Part shown: positions 1 to 7,223 of the stretch, piece after piece
How positions within the stretch are numbered: position 1 is the stretch's first letter
How the letters are laid out: each line of letters opens with the position of its first letter
Source of the DNA: JACVRM01 sp963755085
Lineage (GTDB): Bacteria > Actinomycetota > Thermoleophilia > Gaiellales > Gaiellaceae
DNA: 64,000 bases
Direction of reading: 5' to 3'
Assembly: GCA_963755085.1 (NCBI GenBank)
Contig: CAVWIN010000013.1
Coordinates: 1 to 64,000, forward strand
Made by a program: the position numbers and the translations under genes
Notes under the pieces: generated by a model
The model's database searches: none
Seen by the model: the letters and a program-made list of their open reading frames with translations, nothing else
What the model was told of the DNA's origin: nothing

Positions 1-1413
1 GTCCTCGACCACACGGCTCTGAACCAGGCGGCCGCGAGCCTCTACCGCGACCGCTTCGACTCGACGCCGGGCGTGGTCTACGCCGCGGGCGTCGAGCACG
101 CGTACAACCTGGCGAAGGAGTTCCGCGCCGCGGGCCTGAAGGCGGAGGCGGTCAGCGGGCGCACGCCGCCCGTCAAGCTGGCCGAGATCCTGGCCGCCTA
201 CGAGCGCGGGGAGATCGACATCCTCATCAACGCGATGCTGCTCGCCGAGGGCTGGAACTCGCCCCGCGCGACGGTGGTCATGCACCTGGCGCCGACGGCC
301 AGCAAGCGCGTCTACCAGCAGCGCATCGGCCGCATCATGCGCACGCACCCGCGCAAGGAGGCGGGCATCGTCGTCGACTTCGTGCCCAAGGGCGCGACGC
401 ACAACGACCGCGTCATGACGCTGCACGCGCTGCTCGACTCCGACTTCTACCGCGAGGGCGCCCGCGTCACGCCCGCCCCGCGCCGCCGGCCGCAGCGCCG
501 CGCCCGCAGGCGGCTGTCGCCGGCAGCGTGGCTCGTCCCGGTCACGCCGGACGTCCGCCGGCGCCTCGCCGTCATCGGCCGCGAGTGGCAGCGGATCGAC
601 CCGCGCTTCCTGGACGAGGACGAGCAGCGCTACTGGGCGACCATCGCCGGCCGCCAGGTGCGCTTCGAGGACCGCACCGAGATCGTCAAGAAGCTCACCG
701 AGAGCAACACGTCCAGGGTCTGCCTGGAGCAGTTCCTGTTCACGTGCGCGGCCGAGAACCCGAACCGGCGGCTGCGCATGACGGCGCTCGCCGACCGCGT
801 CTCGATGGGCATCGACCGCGAGGCGTACGACGACCTGGTCACGATCGTGACCCAGGCGCCGACGTGGGAGAAGGACCGGCTGCCGGGGATCCGCACGCTG
901 CTGCGGGCGCTCGGCGACGGTAAGGTCGACGCGCCGGAGCAGATCCAGGCGCGCTGGACGTGGAAGCTCGCACGCGCGACGCGCAAGGCGCAGGACCGGC
1001 GTGCAAGCGCAGAGTTCCCGGAGGCGAAGCGCCTCCTCGGTGCGCTCGCAAACTCGCGTGGGCACCGGCACGAGGAGAACGCGGCCAAGCTCGTCAACGC
1101 GGCCATGGAGCTGCCGCTACACGTCGGTGCCGCGCTGCTCGCATCGGCAGAGGGGTACACGCCCCGCGCCACGAAGCTGATCGAGGCCGCTCGCGAGCGG
1201 CTCGGGGCGCTGCCCGAGGTCGCGATGGCGCTCAGCGAGAACCTGCCCGCGCCGAAGGCGAAGCCGTCGCGGTCGCGCCGGCGCCGCCGCAGGCGCCGCG
1301 GCGGCGCGCAGGCCGCCCAGAACGGCGGGGCGGCGCAGAATGGCGGCGAGCCGGAGGCCCCGGCCGAGAAGCCGCCGGCCGACGAGCCGGCCGCAGACGC
1401 GGCCGCGGCCTAG
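1..1413 (+). CDS. Superfamily II DNA/RNA helicase, C-terminal part (5' end outside window)
   Basis: The frame is open from base 1, so only the last 470 residues are present. The visible part begins in the second RecA-like (Helicase_C) domain: a GVEHAYNLAKEF segment, then INAMLLAEGWNSP and a motif VI, QQRIGRIMRTHPRK, with the arginine finger of SF2 helicases. This resembles Rad25/DEAD-type enzymes that unwind nucleic acid with ATP. A helical region of about 270 residues of unknown role follows. The protein ends in a very basic run (RSRRRRRRRRGG) and an Ala/Pro/Glu-rich disordered tail, probably for nucleic-acid binding. Walker A and DExx motifs must lie upstream and cannot be checked. Transcription converges with the PAC2 gene. 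Confidence 0.85.
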   Translation, partial: VLDHTALNQAAASLYRDRFDSTPGVVYAAGVEHAYNLAKEFRAAGLKAEAVSGRTPPVKLAEILAAYERGEIDILINAMLLAEGWNSPRATVVMHLAPTASKRVYQQRIGRIMRTHPRKEAGIVVDFVPKGATHNDRVMTLHALLDSDFYREGARVTPAPRRRPQRRARRRLSPAAWLVPVTPDVRRRLAVIGREWQRIDPRFLDEDEQRYWATIAGRQVRFEDRTEIVKKLTESNTSRVCLEQFLFTCAAENPNRRLRMTALADRVSMGIDREAYDDLVTIVTQAPTWEKDRLPGIRTLLRALGDGKVDAPEQIQARWTWKLARATRKAQDRRASAEFPEAKRLLGALANSRGHRHEENAAKLVNAAMELPLHVGAALLASAEGYTPRATKLIEAARERLGALPEVAMALSENLPAPKAKPSRSRRRRRRRRGGAQAAQNGGAAQNGGEPEAPAEKPPADEPAADAAAA

Positions 1414-1422
1414 ACCACACGC

Positions 1423-1486
1423 CTTAACAGGGACTGTCCCTGTTAAGAGAATCGACCCGTCCTTAACAGGGACTGTCCCTGTTAAG
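1423..1486. repeat. Two identical 25-bp perfect palindromes in a convergent gap
   Basis: Positions 1423-1447 and 1462-1486 are identical. Each has two 12-base arms (left arm CTTAACAGGGAC) around one central T. They lie 14 bp apart between the convergent helicase and PAC2 genes. Either could form a hairpin in RNA from both strands, so a bidirectional terminator is possible, but neither is followed by a T tract. A protein-binding site or a REP-like dispersed element are alternatives. Confidence 0.85.
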
Positions 1487-1497
1487 AGCGGGTCAGG

Positions 1498-2379
1498 CTA
1501 CTGCTCGGTCGCGGCGTCCTCGCCGTCGTCCTCGCGCTCGCGCAGGTAGCGCGTGAGCTCCGCGGCGAGCGCGTCGCCCGAGGGGAGATCGGCGGGGTCG
1601 ATGCTGTCGGAGCGCTGCTCGAGCTCCTCGACGTACGTGGCCGTCTCGGTGTCGCCCGCGACGGCCTCGCTCACCTGCTCCACGTAGCCGCGCCCGGCGC
1701 GGCGGAGCTCCGTGACGTCGATGCGGCCGCCCAGGAGCGTGGCCAGCCGCTCGCAGAGCGCCTGCGCCGCGCGGGGGCTCGGCGTCAACTGGACGTAGTG
1801 CGGCACGGCCGCCCACAGGCTCACGGACGGGATGCCGGCTCGGTGGCAGGCGTCGTGCAGGATGCCGACGACGCCGGTCGGGCCTTCGTACCGCGAGGTC
1901 GAGAGGCCGAGCTCGTCGACGAGCTTGCGGTCGGTCGCGCTGCCGGTCACCGGGCTCGGCCGCGTGTGCGGGACGTCGGCGAGCAGCGCACCGAGCGTGA
2001 TCACCATCTCGACGCCCAGGTCCTTGGCGAAGTCGACGATGAGGCTCGAGAAGGTGCCCCAGCGCAGGTTCGGCTCGATGCCGAGCAGCAGGATCGCGTC
2101 GCGGCCCAGCTCGCGCGGGCGCGCGAAATAGAAGGCGTTCTCCGGCCACTCGACCGTGCGCGTCTCGCCGTCCTCGAGCGACACGAGCGGCCGCGTCGCC
2201 TGGAAGTCGTAGAAATTCTCCGGGTCGATGTCGGCGAAGCGCTCGGCCTGCCATTCCCGCGCGAGGTAGCCGCCCGCGAGCGAGGCACCCTGACCGCCGT
2301 CGTTCCAGCCGCGGAACGCGGCGATCATCACCGGCCGCTCGAGGCGGGGGCGGTGGACTACGCGCAGCTCGCCGGCCAT
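1498..2379 (-). CDS. PAC2 family protein (proteasome assembly chaperone-like)
   Basis: A 293-residue protein with the fold signature of actinobacterial PAC2 proteins: an N-terminal strand with PVMIAAFRGWNDGG, a central ILLLGIEPNLRW stretch and VITLGALLADVPHTRP, a charged helical C-terminus, and no signal peptide. Eukaryotic PAC2 assists 20S proteasome assembly. The role in actinobacteria is not firmly established, and no proteasome gene is in the window. The ATG start lies 9 bp after the ctaA stop, so the two are probably cotranscribed. Confidence 0.8.
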   Translation of the reverse strand: MAGELRVVHRPRLERPVMIAAFRGWNDGGQGASLAGGYLAREWQAERFADIDPENFYDFQATRPLVSLEDGETRTVEWPENAFYFARPRELGRDAILLLGIEPNLRWGTFSSLIVDFAKDLGVEMVITLGALLADVPHTRPSPVTGSATDRKLVDELGLSTSRYEGPTGVVGILHDACHRAGIPSVSLWAAVPHYVQLTPSPRAAQALCERLATLLGGRIDVTELRRAGRGYVEQVSEAVAGDTETATYVEELEQRSDSIDPADLPSGDALAAELTRYLREREDDGEDAATEQ

Positions 2380-2388
2380 CCGGCCAGT

Positions 2389-3315
2389 TTACGTCGCGCC
2401 CTGCGGCATGAACCGCCGCGCGCGCCACAGGAGCGTGATGAACGCCACGCTTCCGGCCCACACCGCGCCCGCGAGCGCGACGTGGACGAGCACGACGCCC
2501 CAGGGCAGGTGCGTGCGGTACTGGATCTCGCCGACGATCATCTGGGCCATCAGGACGCCCAGCAGGATCAGCGCCGCGCGGAACAGCCGCGGCAGCTCTT
2601 CCCGGCGTGAGAACAGCCAGCCGAGCAGCACGAGGAAGAGCGTCCCGAAGATCGCGGTCGCCCGCACGTGCACGTAGACCGCCGAGTGCAGTGACCAGAC
2701 GCGCTCGACCTTCGCGCTGTCGCCCGGGTGCGGCCCCGCGGCGGTCGCGACGGCGCCGCTGGTGACGAGTGCGAGCGCCGCGCCCACGAGCGCGAGCCCG
2801 GCCCAGCGGACGCGCTCGGGGATCGCCGGCTCGGCGACGGGCCGCCACGGCGCGAGCGCCAGCACGACGGCACCCGCGAGCACGACCAGGGCGAGCAGGA
2901 AGTGCGTCATCACCATCAGGGGGTTCAGGCCCGTCTTGATCGTGATCAGCCCGAGCGGGGCCTGGGCGACCGTTCCGCCGAGCACCCCCCAGGCCAGCCA
3001 GACGGCCCAGCGCGGGACGCCGTCGACCCGCCGCGCGCACCAGGCGGTCGCGAGCGAGAGGCCGATCGGGAAGAGCGCGACGGCGCGGTTCGAGAACTCG
3101 ATCGCGCCGTGGTAGCCCTGCTCCGGGAAGAAGCTCCCCTGCTGGCAGCCGGGCCAGTTGTTACACCCGAGCCCGGACGCGGTCAGCCGGACAAGCGCGC
3201 CGGTGACGACAATGACGTAGAGCGCGACCGCCGACGTGATCGCGAGCCGCTGGAACGCGGCCGGGGACAGCTCGAGCCGCCGCGCCAGGCGCAGCCGGTG
3301 GGCACCCGCCTCCAC
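2389..3315 (-). CDS. ctaA: Heme A synthase, COX15/CtaA family
   Basis: A 308-residue polytopic membrane protein with about eight hydrophobic segments. It would oxidise the C8 methyl of heme O to make heme A for aa3-type cytochrome oxidase. The first extracytoplasmic loop holds the paired cysteines of CtaA proteins (C51-x5-C57 in CNNWPGC), followed by an EFSNR segment near residue 73 where family members have a conserved glutamate. Later helices carry HFLLA and HSAVYVHVRA histidines that probably ligate heme. The gene lies 25 bp after selD on the same strand and just before the PAC2 gene. A link with the thioredoxin-like lipoprotein upstream in the same run is plausible, since such proteins often serve oxidase assembly. 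Confidence 0.88.
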   Translation of the reverse strand: MEAGAHRLRLARRLELSPAAFQRLAITSAVALYVIVVTGALVRLTASGLGCNNWPGCQQGSFFPEQGYHGAIEFSNRAVALFPIGLSLATAWCARRVDGVPRWAVWLAWGVLGGTVAQAPLGLITIKTGLNPLMVMTHFLLALVVLAGAVVLALAPWRPVAEPAIPERVRWAGLALVGAALALVTSGAVATAAGPHPGDSAKVERVWSLHSAVYVHVRATAIFGTLFLVLLGWLFSRREELPRLFRAALILLGVLMAQMIVGEIQYRTHLPWGVVLVHVALAGAVWAGSVAFITLLWRARRFMPQGAT

Positions 3316-3340
3316 GTGCGCGAGTGTAGTGCCGCCTGCC

Positions 3341-4375
3341 TTAACGCAGGGTGACGCCGGCCCCGGCCTCGACCCGGCCGATGCGCGTGAGCGGCTCGCC
3401 GCCCGCCGCGAATGCCGACTCGAGCGCGGGCGCCCGGGCCTCGTCCACGGCGATCAGCAGACCGCCCGCGGTCTGCGGGTCATACGCCAGCGCCACGAGA
3501 TCATCCGCGACGCCGTCGTGCGCGACGTGCGGGCCGGCGAAATCACGGTTGCGCGAGTCGCCGCCCGTCCGCTCGCCGGCGGCCGCGACGGCGCGGGCGC
3601 CGGGTAGGAGCGGCAGCGCCTCCGCCTCCAGGACGACCGCTGCGCCGCTGCGGTCTGCCAGCTCCCACGCGTGGCCGAGCAGCCCGAACCCGGTCACGTC
3701 GGTAACCGCGTTCGGGCCGACGGCGCGAACGAGCCGCGCAGCATCGGCGTTCAGGCGGCGCATGGAGGCGATCGCGCCGTCGAGCGCGGCCGGCTCGACG
3801 AGCCCGCGCTTCGCGCCGTGCACGATCAGCCCGGTGCCGAGCGGCTTGGTCAGGTAGAGCACATCGCCCGCGCGCGCGCCCGCCTTCGTCCACACCGCGT
3901 CCGGGTGCACGGTGCCGACGACCGCCAGCCCGAACTTGGGCTCGTCGTCCCGCAGCGTGTGCCCGCCCGCGAGGACGGCGCCGGCACTGCGCACGGTCTC
4001 GGCCGCGGCCGCGAGCACGGCCGCCACCGCCTCGCCCGGCAGCGCCTCCGGAAAGGCCGCCACCGAAAGCGCGACGAGCGGGAGCCCGCCCATCGCGAAC
4101 ACGTCGTTGAGCGCGTTTGCCGCCGCGATCGCGCCGTAGTCGGCCGGGTCGTCGACGAGCGGCGGGAAGAAGTCGACCGTGGCGACGAGCGCCCGCTCGT
4201 CATCGAGCCGGTAGACGGCCGCGTCGTCGGACGGCGCGAGGCCCACGAGCAGCCCTGCGACCTGGTGCGGGACAAGACCCGCGACGAGCTCCTCGAGCCG
4301 CGCAGCCGGGTACTTGGCCGCGCAGCCGCCGCACGAGGTGAAGTCGGTGAGCCGGACGGCCTGCTCAGAGCGCAT
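3341..4375 (-). CDS. selD: Selenide, water dikinase (selenophosphate synthase)
   Basis: A 344-residue SelD that makes selenophosphate from selenide and ATP. The N-terminal catalytic region reads TDFTSCGGCAAK, with C15, C18 and K21. Both cysteine positions are TGC, so this is a Cys form and not a selenocysteine form. The downstream PSDDAAVY, VDFFPPLVDDP and NALNDVFAMGG motifs are the AIR synthase/SelD ATP-binding elements, and DPQTAGGLL is near the end. The ATG start at 4375 overlaps the upstream lipoprotein gene by 11 bp. The frame stays open much further upstream, but that part is antisense-like and unrelated. No selA, selB or selenoprotein gene is visible here, so whether it feeds selenocysteine or selenouridine synthesis is unknown. 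Confidence 0.92.
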   Translation of the reverse strand: MRSEQAVRLTDFTSCGGCAAKYPAARLEELVAGLVPHQVAGLLVGLAPSDDAAVYRLDDERALVATVDFFPPLVDDPADYGAIAAANALNDVFAMGGLPLVALSVAAFPEALPGEAVAAVLAAAAETVRSAGAVLAGGHTLRDDEPKFGLAVVGTVHPDAVWTKAGARAGDVLYLTKPLGTGLIVHGAKRGLVEPAALDGAIASMRRLNADAARLVRAVGPNAVTDVTGFGLLGHAWELADRSGAAVVLEAEALPLLPGARAVAAAGERTGGDSRNRDFAGPHVAHDGVADDLVALAYDPQTAGGLLIAVDEARAPALESAFAAGGEPLTRIGRVEAGAGVTLR

Positions 4376-5261
4376 AGCGCCTGACCGCCGCGGCGAGCTC
4401 GCCCACCGAAAGCGCGCCCTCGAACTTGGCCTTGATGCGGCCGTCGCGCCCGACGACGAACGTCCACGGCTCGGTGGGCAGGTGCCACTGCCGCACGAAG
4501 CGGTTGAAGCCCCTGGCCGGGTTGTTGTCCCTGTAGATCTCCACGTGCATGAAACGAACGCCGGAGCCGGCGAACTCCTTCCGCACATGGTCGACGACGT
4601 CGACAACCGGCCCGCACGTCTTGCTCGTGCAGAACGCCGGCGTCGCGAACGTGACCACGAACGGCGCGTGCGCACGCAGGCTCCCCGCGACCGAGGTGCG
4701 GAGCAGGGCGCGGTCGGGCGGGACCTTGGTCGTGAGCTTCCGGATCGGCTCGGTGCCGAGCGTCGGCGTCTGCGACGCGGGCGCGCGCGAGCCGACCGCC
4801 GGCGAGTGGGCCGTCGGCTGGACGATGAAGTCGCCGACCCCGTGGACGTCGCTCGAGCCCGGCGGGCGCGCGAGCACCCAGAACTTCCCCGGCCGGTCGA
4901 TGCGCGCGTGCAGCACGTACTGCATCTGGCCCTCGCCGGCATCGCCGGGCGGCGCGGTCGACTCGATGCGGGCCGTGGTCTTCAGGAACGGGACCGAGTC
5001 ATCGAGCGGCACGCCGTCCTTCGCACGGGCGACCCAGATGCGGAGCGATGGGTGATCGATCGACTGCCCGTGCTGGTCGAGGAAGAGAAAGGAGTAGCGC
5101 ACGGGCCCGGGGCCGAAGTCGGCTGAGCCCGGGAGCAGGCCGAGTTCCTGGCCCGTGCCGGCGAGGCGGCCGAGCGTGCCGGCTCCGGGGCCGGACGATC
5201 CGCCGCAGGCGGCGGCGATCAGGGGAAGCGCGAGGAGCGCGGCGGCGACACGTGCGCGCAC
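4365..5261 (-). CDS. Lipoprotein with C-terminal thioredoxin-like domain
   Basis: A 298-residue exported protein starting at GTG. The signal peptide ends in a lipobox (LIAAAC, C19) followed by a Gly/Ser linker. Residues about 45-130 form a beta-rich domain. The C-terminal ~100 residues have a thioredoxin-like layout with C211-x4-C216 (FCTSKTCGP), then a WTFVVGRDGRI strand-turn typical of TlpA/Sco-type proteins. It probably acts outside the membrane in thiol or metal delivery. The CTSKTC spacing is wider than the usual CxxC, so a Sco-like copper role or peroxiredoxin-like chemistry remain options. It is the first gene of the selD-ctaA-PAC2 run. Confidence 0.7.
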   Translation of the reverse strand: MRARVAAALLALPLIAAACGGSSGPGAGTLGRLAGTGQELGLLPGSADFGPGPVRYSFLFLDQHGQSIDHPSLRIWVARAKDGVPLDDSVPFLKTTARIESTAPPGDAGEGQMQYVLHARIDRPGKFWVLARPPGSSDVHGVGDFIVQPTAHSPAVGSRAPASQTPTLGTEPIRKLTTKVPPDRALLRTSVAGSLRAHAPFVVTFATPAFCTSKTCGPVVDVVDHVRKEFAGSGVRFMHVEIYRDNNPARGFNRFVRQWHLPTEPWTFVVGRDGRIKAKFEGALSVGELAAAVRRYAL

Positions 5262-5277
5262 GTCGGCGAGTGTAGGG

Positions 5278-5307
5278 AAAGCCGGGGGCGCCTTTGCGCC
5301 CCCGGCT
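5278..5307 (-). terminator. Probable intrinsic terminator of the regulator-peptide operon
   Basis: An 11-bp perfect GC stem (5281-5291 with 5296-5306, loop CTTT) is followed on the minus strand by TTTCCCT. It lies about 50 bp beyond the stop of the small secreted peptide gene and before the lipoprotein gene, so it should end the HTH-TPR/peptide transcript. Confidence 0.7.
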
Positions 5308-5357
5308 CCGTAACAGGCCCTCCGGTGCGGCCTCCGCAGTGGCAGCGGAGCCGGGGA

Positions 5358-5480
5358 CTAGGGGGCGTTATGAACGACGCAATGGCCGTTGCCATCGTGC
5401 ATCGCGGCGCCTGCCACCGTCGGCAGGAGCCCCGTGACGAAGCACGCGACCAGCATCGCGAATGCGACGCGAACCTTCAT
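5358..5480 (-). CDS. Small secreted peptide (40 aa) downstream of HTH-TPR regulator
   Basis: The start is set by a strong ribosome site (AAAGGAGG) about 6 bases before ATG at 5480. The 40-residue product has a short basic N-terminus (MKVR), a hydrophobic core of about 18 residues and an AGAA segment fitting signal peptidase I. Cleavage would release about 14-15 residues, MHDGNGHCVVHNAP. The mature part has three His and one Cys, so metal binding is an alternative to signalling. It lies 17 bp after the HTH-TPR gene on the same strand and is followed by a terminator, so it is very probably cotranscribed. No family was recognised. The placement resembles RRNPP regulator-peptide pairs (inference). 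Confidence 0.72.
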   Translation of the reverse strand: MKVRVAFAMLVACFVTGLLPTVAGAAMHDGNGHCVVHNAP

Positions 5481-5497
5481 GTGGGAGCCTCCTTTCG

Positions 5498-6853
5498 CTA
5501 GAACCGGACGTCTTGCAGCGCTTCTGCGGCCCGGCGGTAGTACCGCGCGGCCGTCCGGTCCTCCCCCCTGCGTCCCGCGAGATCTCCGCGGGCAACCCAG
5601 ACTGCGGCTCGATGGCTCGGCGACGTGGCCAGCTCGGCTGTCGCATCTGCTTTGGTGAGCCATTCGTCCGCCTCGTCCAGTCGATCCTGTTCCATGAGAG
5701 CGCGGCCCAGCACGTGCTGTGCACTTGCGATCTCAACTGCGTAGTCGGCACGGTCGGCGAGAAGCTTGAGTCCCTCGGTCGCGAGCCGTTCGGCGTCGGC
5801 GTACTCGCCGCGATCGAGGTGGACGCGCGCCAGCGAATCGGCAGCCGTCGCGGCGTCGGTGTCGGTGTCGTGCTCCAGCGCGACCGCGAACGCGGTCTTG
5901 AGGTACTCGACAGCCCGCTCGGAGTGGCCGAGCATGTGGTTGAGCCCGCCGAGGTTGTTCAGCAGCCGGCCGACGTGCACCTCGTCGTCGAGCTGCTCGT
6001 AGAGGTTCTTGGCCTTCTCGGCGTGCGCGCGCGCCTGCACGAGGTGGCCGAGACGCTCGGAGACGAGCGACGCCTGGAAGTACGTATTTGCCAGCACACG
6101 CCGGTCCTCGATCCCCTGCGAGAGCTCGAGCGCGCGCTCCACGTCCTCCCGCGCGGCCTCGAGGTCGCGCTGGCGGCGGTAGCAGCGAGAGCGCCAGCCG
6201 AGGATCTCCGAGCGCAGCTGGTCGCTGGGCAGCTCGGAGCGCTCCGCGAGGGCCAGCGCCTCGTTGAAGAGGCCGACCGCGGTGGCGACGCTCTGCAGCT
6301 TGTACCGGCAGACGCCGAGCCGGTAGAGCACGTCGGCCCGGTCGAGGTCGGAGAAGCCGGGGCCCTCGACGAGCGACCGCGCGCGGGCGAGCAGGTCGAG
6401 CGCCGGGCGGATCTCGCCGGCCATCTGGCGCGCCCAGGCCTCACCGGAGAGGGCGTGGGCCTCGAGCTCGACCGAGCCGGTCGAGCGCACGACGCGCGAG
6501 ACGGTCTCGTACTCCACCAGGGCCTCGTCGGTCCGGTACGCGAGCGTGAGCGCGTCCGCACGCGCGAGCGCCGCCTCGACGCGGCCGCGCTCGTCGGAGG
6601 AGACACCGCTCGCGAGGTAGCCCGGGTCGGTGCCCAGGCGGGCGGCGAGCCAGTCGATCGTGTCCTGCGTCGGGCGCGTCTTGCCGCGCTCGATCTGGCT
6701 GACGTACTCCTTGGAGAAGCGCTGGCCGGCGAGCTCGCTCTGCGTCAGGCCGGAGGCGACGCGCAGCTGGCGCAGGCGCTCGCCGACGCGGTTCGCCGGG
6801 CGAGCCCCGTCACCGGAGCGCGGACGGACGGTGGGCGTGGCGGGGATGTGCAT
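5498..6853 (-). CDS. XRE-type HTH regulator with TPR repeats (RRNPP-like architecture)
   Basis: A 451-residue protein. An N-terminal Cro/C1 helix-turn-helix lies at about residues 22-80 (RLRQLRVASGLTQSELAG, then SKEYVSQIERGKTRP). The remaining ~350 residues are helical repeats of TPR type, with runs such as ALVEYETVSRVV, AVGLFNEALALAE and AVEYLKTAF. HTH plus TPR is the plan of RRNPP peptide-responsive regulators, and also of some non-peptide Streptomyces regulators. ATG at 6853 was chosen because GGAG lies six bases before it. A GTG at 6880 is an in-frame alternative with a poorer ribosome site. A small exported peptide gene follows within 17 bp. A MFS transporter gene lies upstream on the same strand. 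Confidence 0.85.
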   Translation of the reverse strand: MHIPATPTVRPRSGDGARPANRVGERLRQLRVASGLTQSELAGQRFSKEYVSQIERGKTRPTQDTIDWLAARLGTDPGYLASGVSSDERGRVEAALARADALTLAYRTDEALVEYETVSRVVRSTGSVELEAHALSGEAWARQMAGEIRPALDLLARARSLVEGPGFSDLDRADVLYRLGVCRYKLQSVATAVGLFNEALALAERSELPSDQLRSEILGWRSRCYRRQRDLEAAREDVERALELSQGIEDRRVLANTYFQASLVSERLGHLVQARAHAEKAKNLYEQLDDEVHVGRLLNNLGGLNHMLGHSERAVEYLKTAFAVALEHDTDTDAATAADSLARVHLDRGEYADAERLATEGLKLLADRADYAVEIASAQHVLGRALMEQDRLDEADEWLTKADATAELATSPSHRAAVWVARGDLAGRRGEDRTAARYYRRAAEALQDVRF

Positions 6854-6987
6854 GGTCGTCTCCACGGAAGTCTCTACCACACTTCACCAGTACGCAAGAT
6901 GTCCGCGCGGGACACCCCCCAGAAGGGGCATGTCTAAAAGAAAAGTAGAGTGAAGTGGAATCTCTCAAAATCACTTGACCGAGTTAC

Positions 6988-7016
6988 TTGACTTCTTCGG
7001 ACAGGCGTCGTAAGGT
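6988..7016 (+). promoter_or_regulatory. Putative sigma-70-type promoter reading away from the regulator
   Basis: TTGACT (6988-6993), a 17-base spacer and TAAGGT (7011-7016) form a near-consensus housekeeping promoter on the plus strand. The -35 box overlaps the second copy of a direct repeat ACTTGAC (6973-6979 and 6986-6992, period 13), a possible regulator site. An 8-bp inverted pair, CACTTCAC at 6880-6887 and GTGAAGTG at 6950-6957, lies between this promoter and the regulator start. No gene starts downstream on this strand. Confidence 0.45.
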
Positions 7017-7022
7017 CAGTCC

Positions 7023-7215
7023 AACCTCGCCACCCGGTCACCGCCAGGATCGGAAACGAGGCCAGTGACACCCTTTACGACGAAGGCCCGAGGGCGTGGC
7101 TGGGCCGCAGAGCCAAGCCCTCGGGCCGTCGTCGTGGAAGGGCCGACGGCCTCGAGTTGAGCGACCTGGGTATCGGGGGAACCTAGGAAACGGGGGAGCC
7201 ACCTGCCTGGCTCCC
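7023..7215 (+). ncRNA. Candidate structured small RNA in a stretch without a gene
   Basis: The 370-bp gap between the HTH-TPR gene and the DHA2 gene holds no credible reading frame. Downstream of the putative promoter lies a long hairpin: a 10-bp stem (7085-7094 with 7118-7127) carrying an inner 5-bp stem (7097-7101 with 7111-7115). A second hairpin with 8-bp arms (7194-7201, 7208-7215) could end the transcript. No known RNA family was recognised. The second hairpin may simply terminate the convergent transporter gene, so the call is tentative. Confidence 0.35.
7194..7215 (-). terminator. Hairpin after the DHA2 transporter gene
   Basis: An 8-bp stem GGGAGCCA/TGGCTCCC with a 6-base loop lies 8 bp beyond the transporter stop. 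On the minus strand it is followed by a C-run and then GTTTCC, a weak intrinsic terminator. It may serve transcripts from both strands. Confidence 0.5.
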
Positions 7216-7223
7216 TCACGGGT

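Noticed and set aside
4320..4345. Selenocysteine form of SelD
   Set aside because: Both active-site cysteine positions are TGC codons; there is no in-frame TGA.
6954..6985. SigR-type promoter before the gene-free stretch
   Set aside because: GGAAT and GTT are 21 bases apart instead of 18.
7170..7216. Possible c-di-AMP (ydaO-type) riboswitch, because of GGGGAACC and GGGGAGCC
   Set aside because: The other conserved blocks of that family are missing, and no gene lies downstream on the plus strand.
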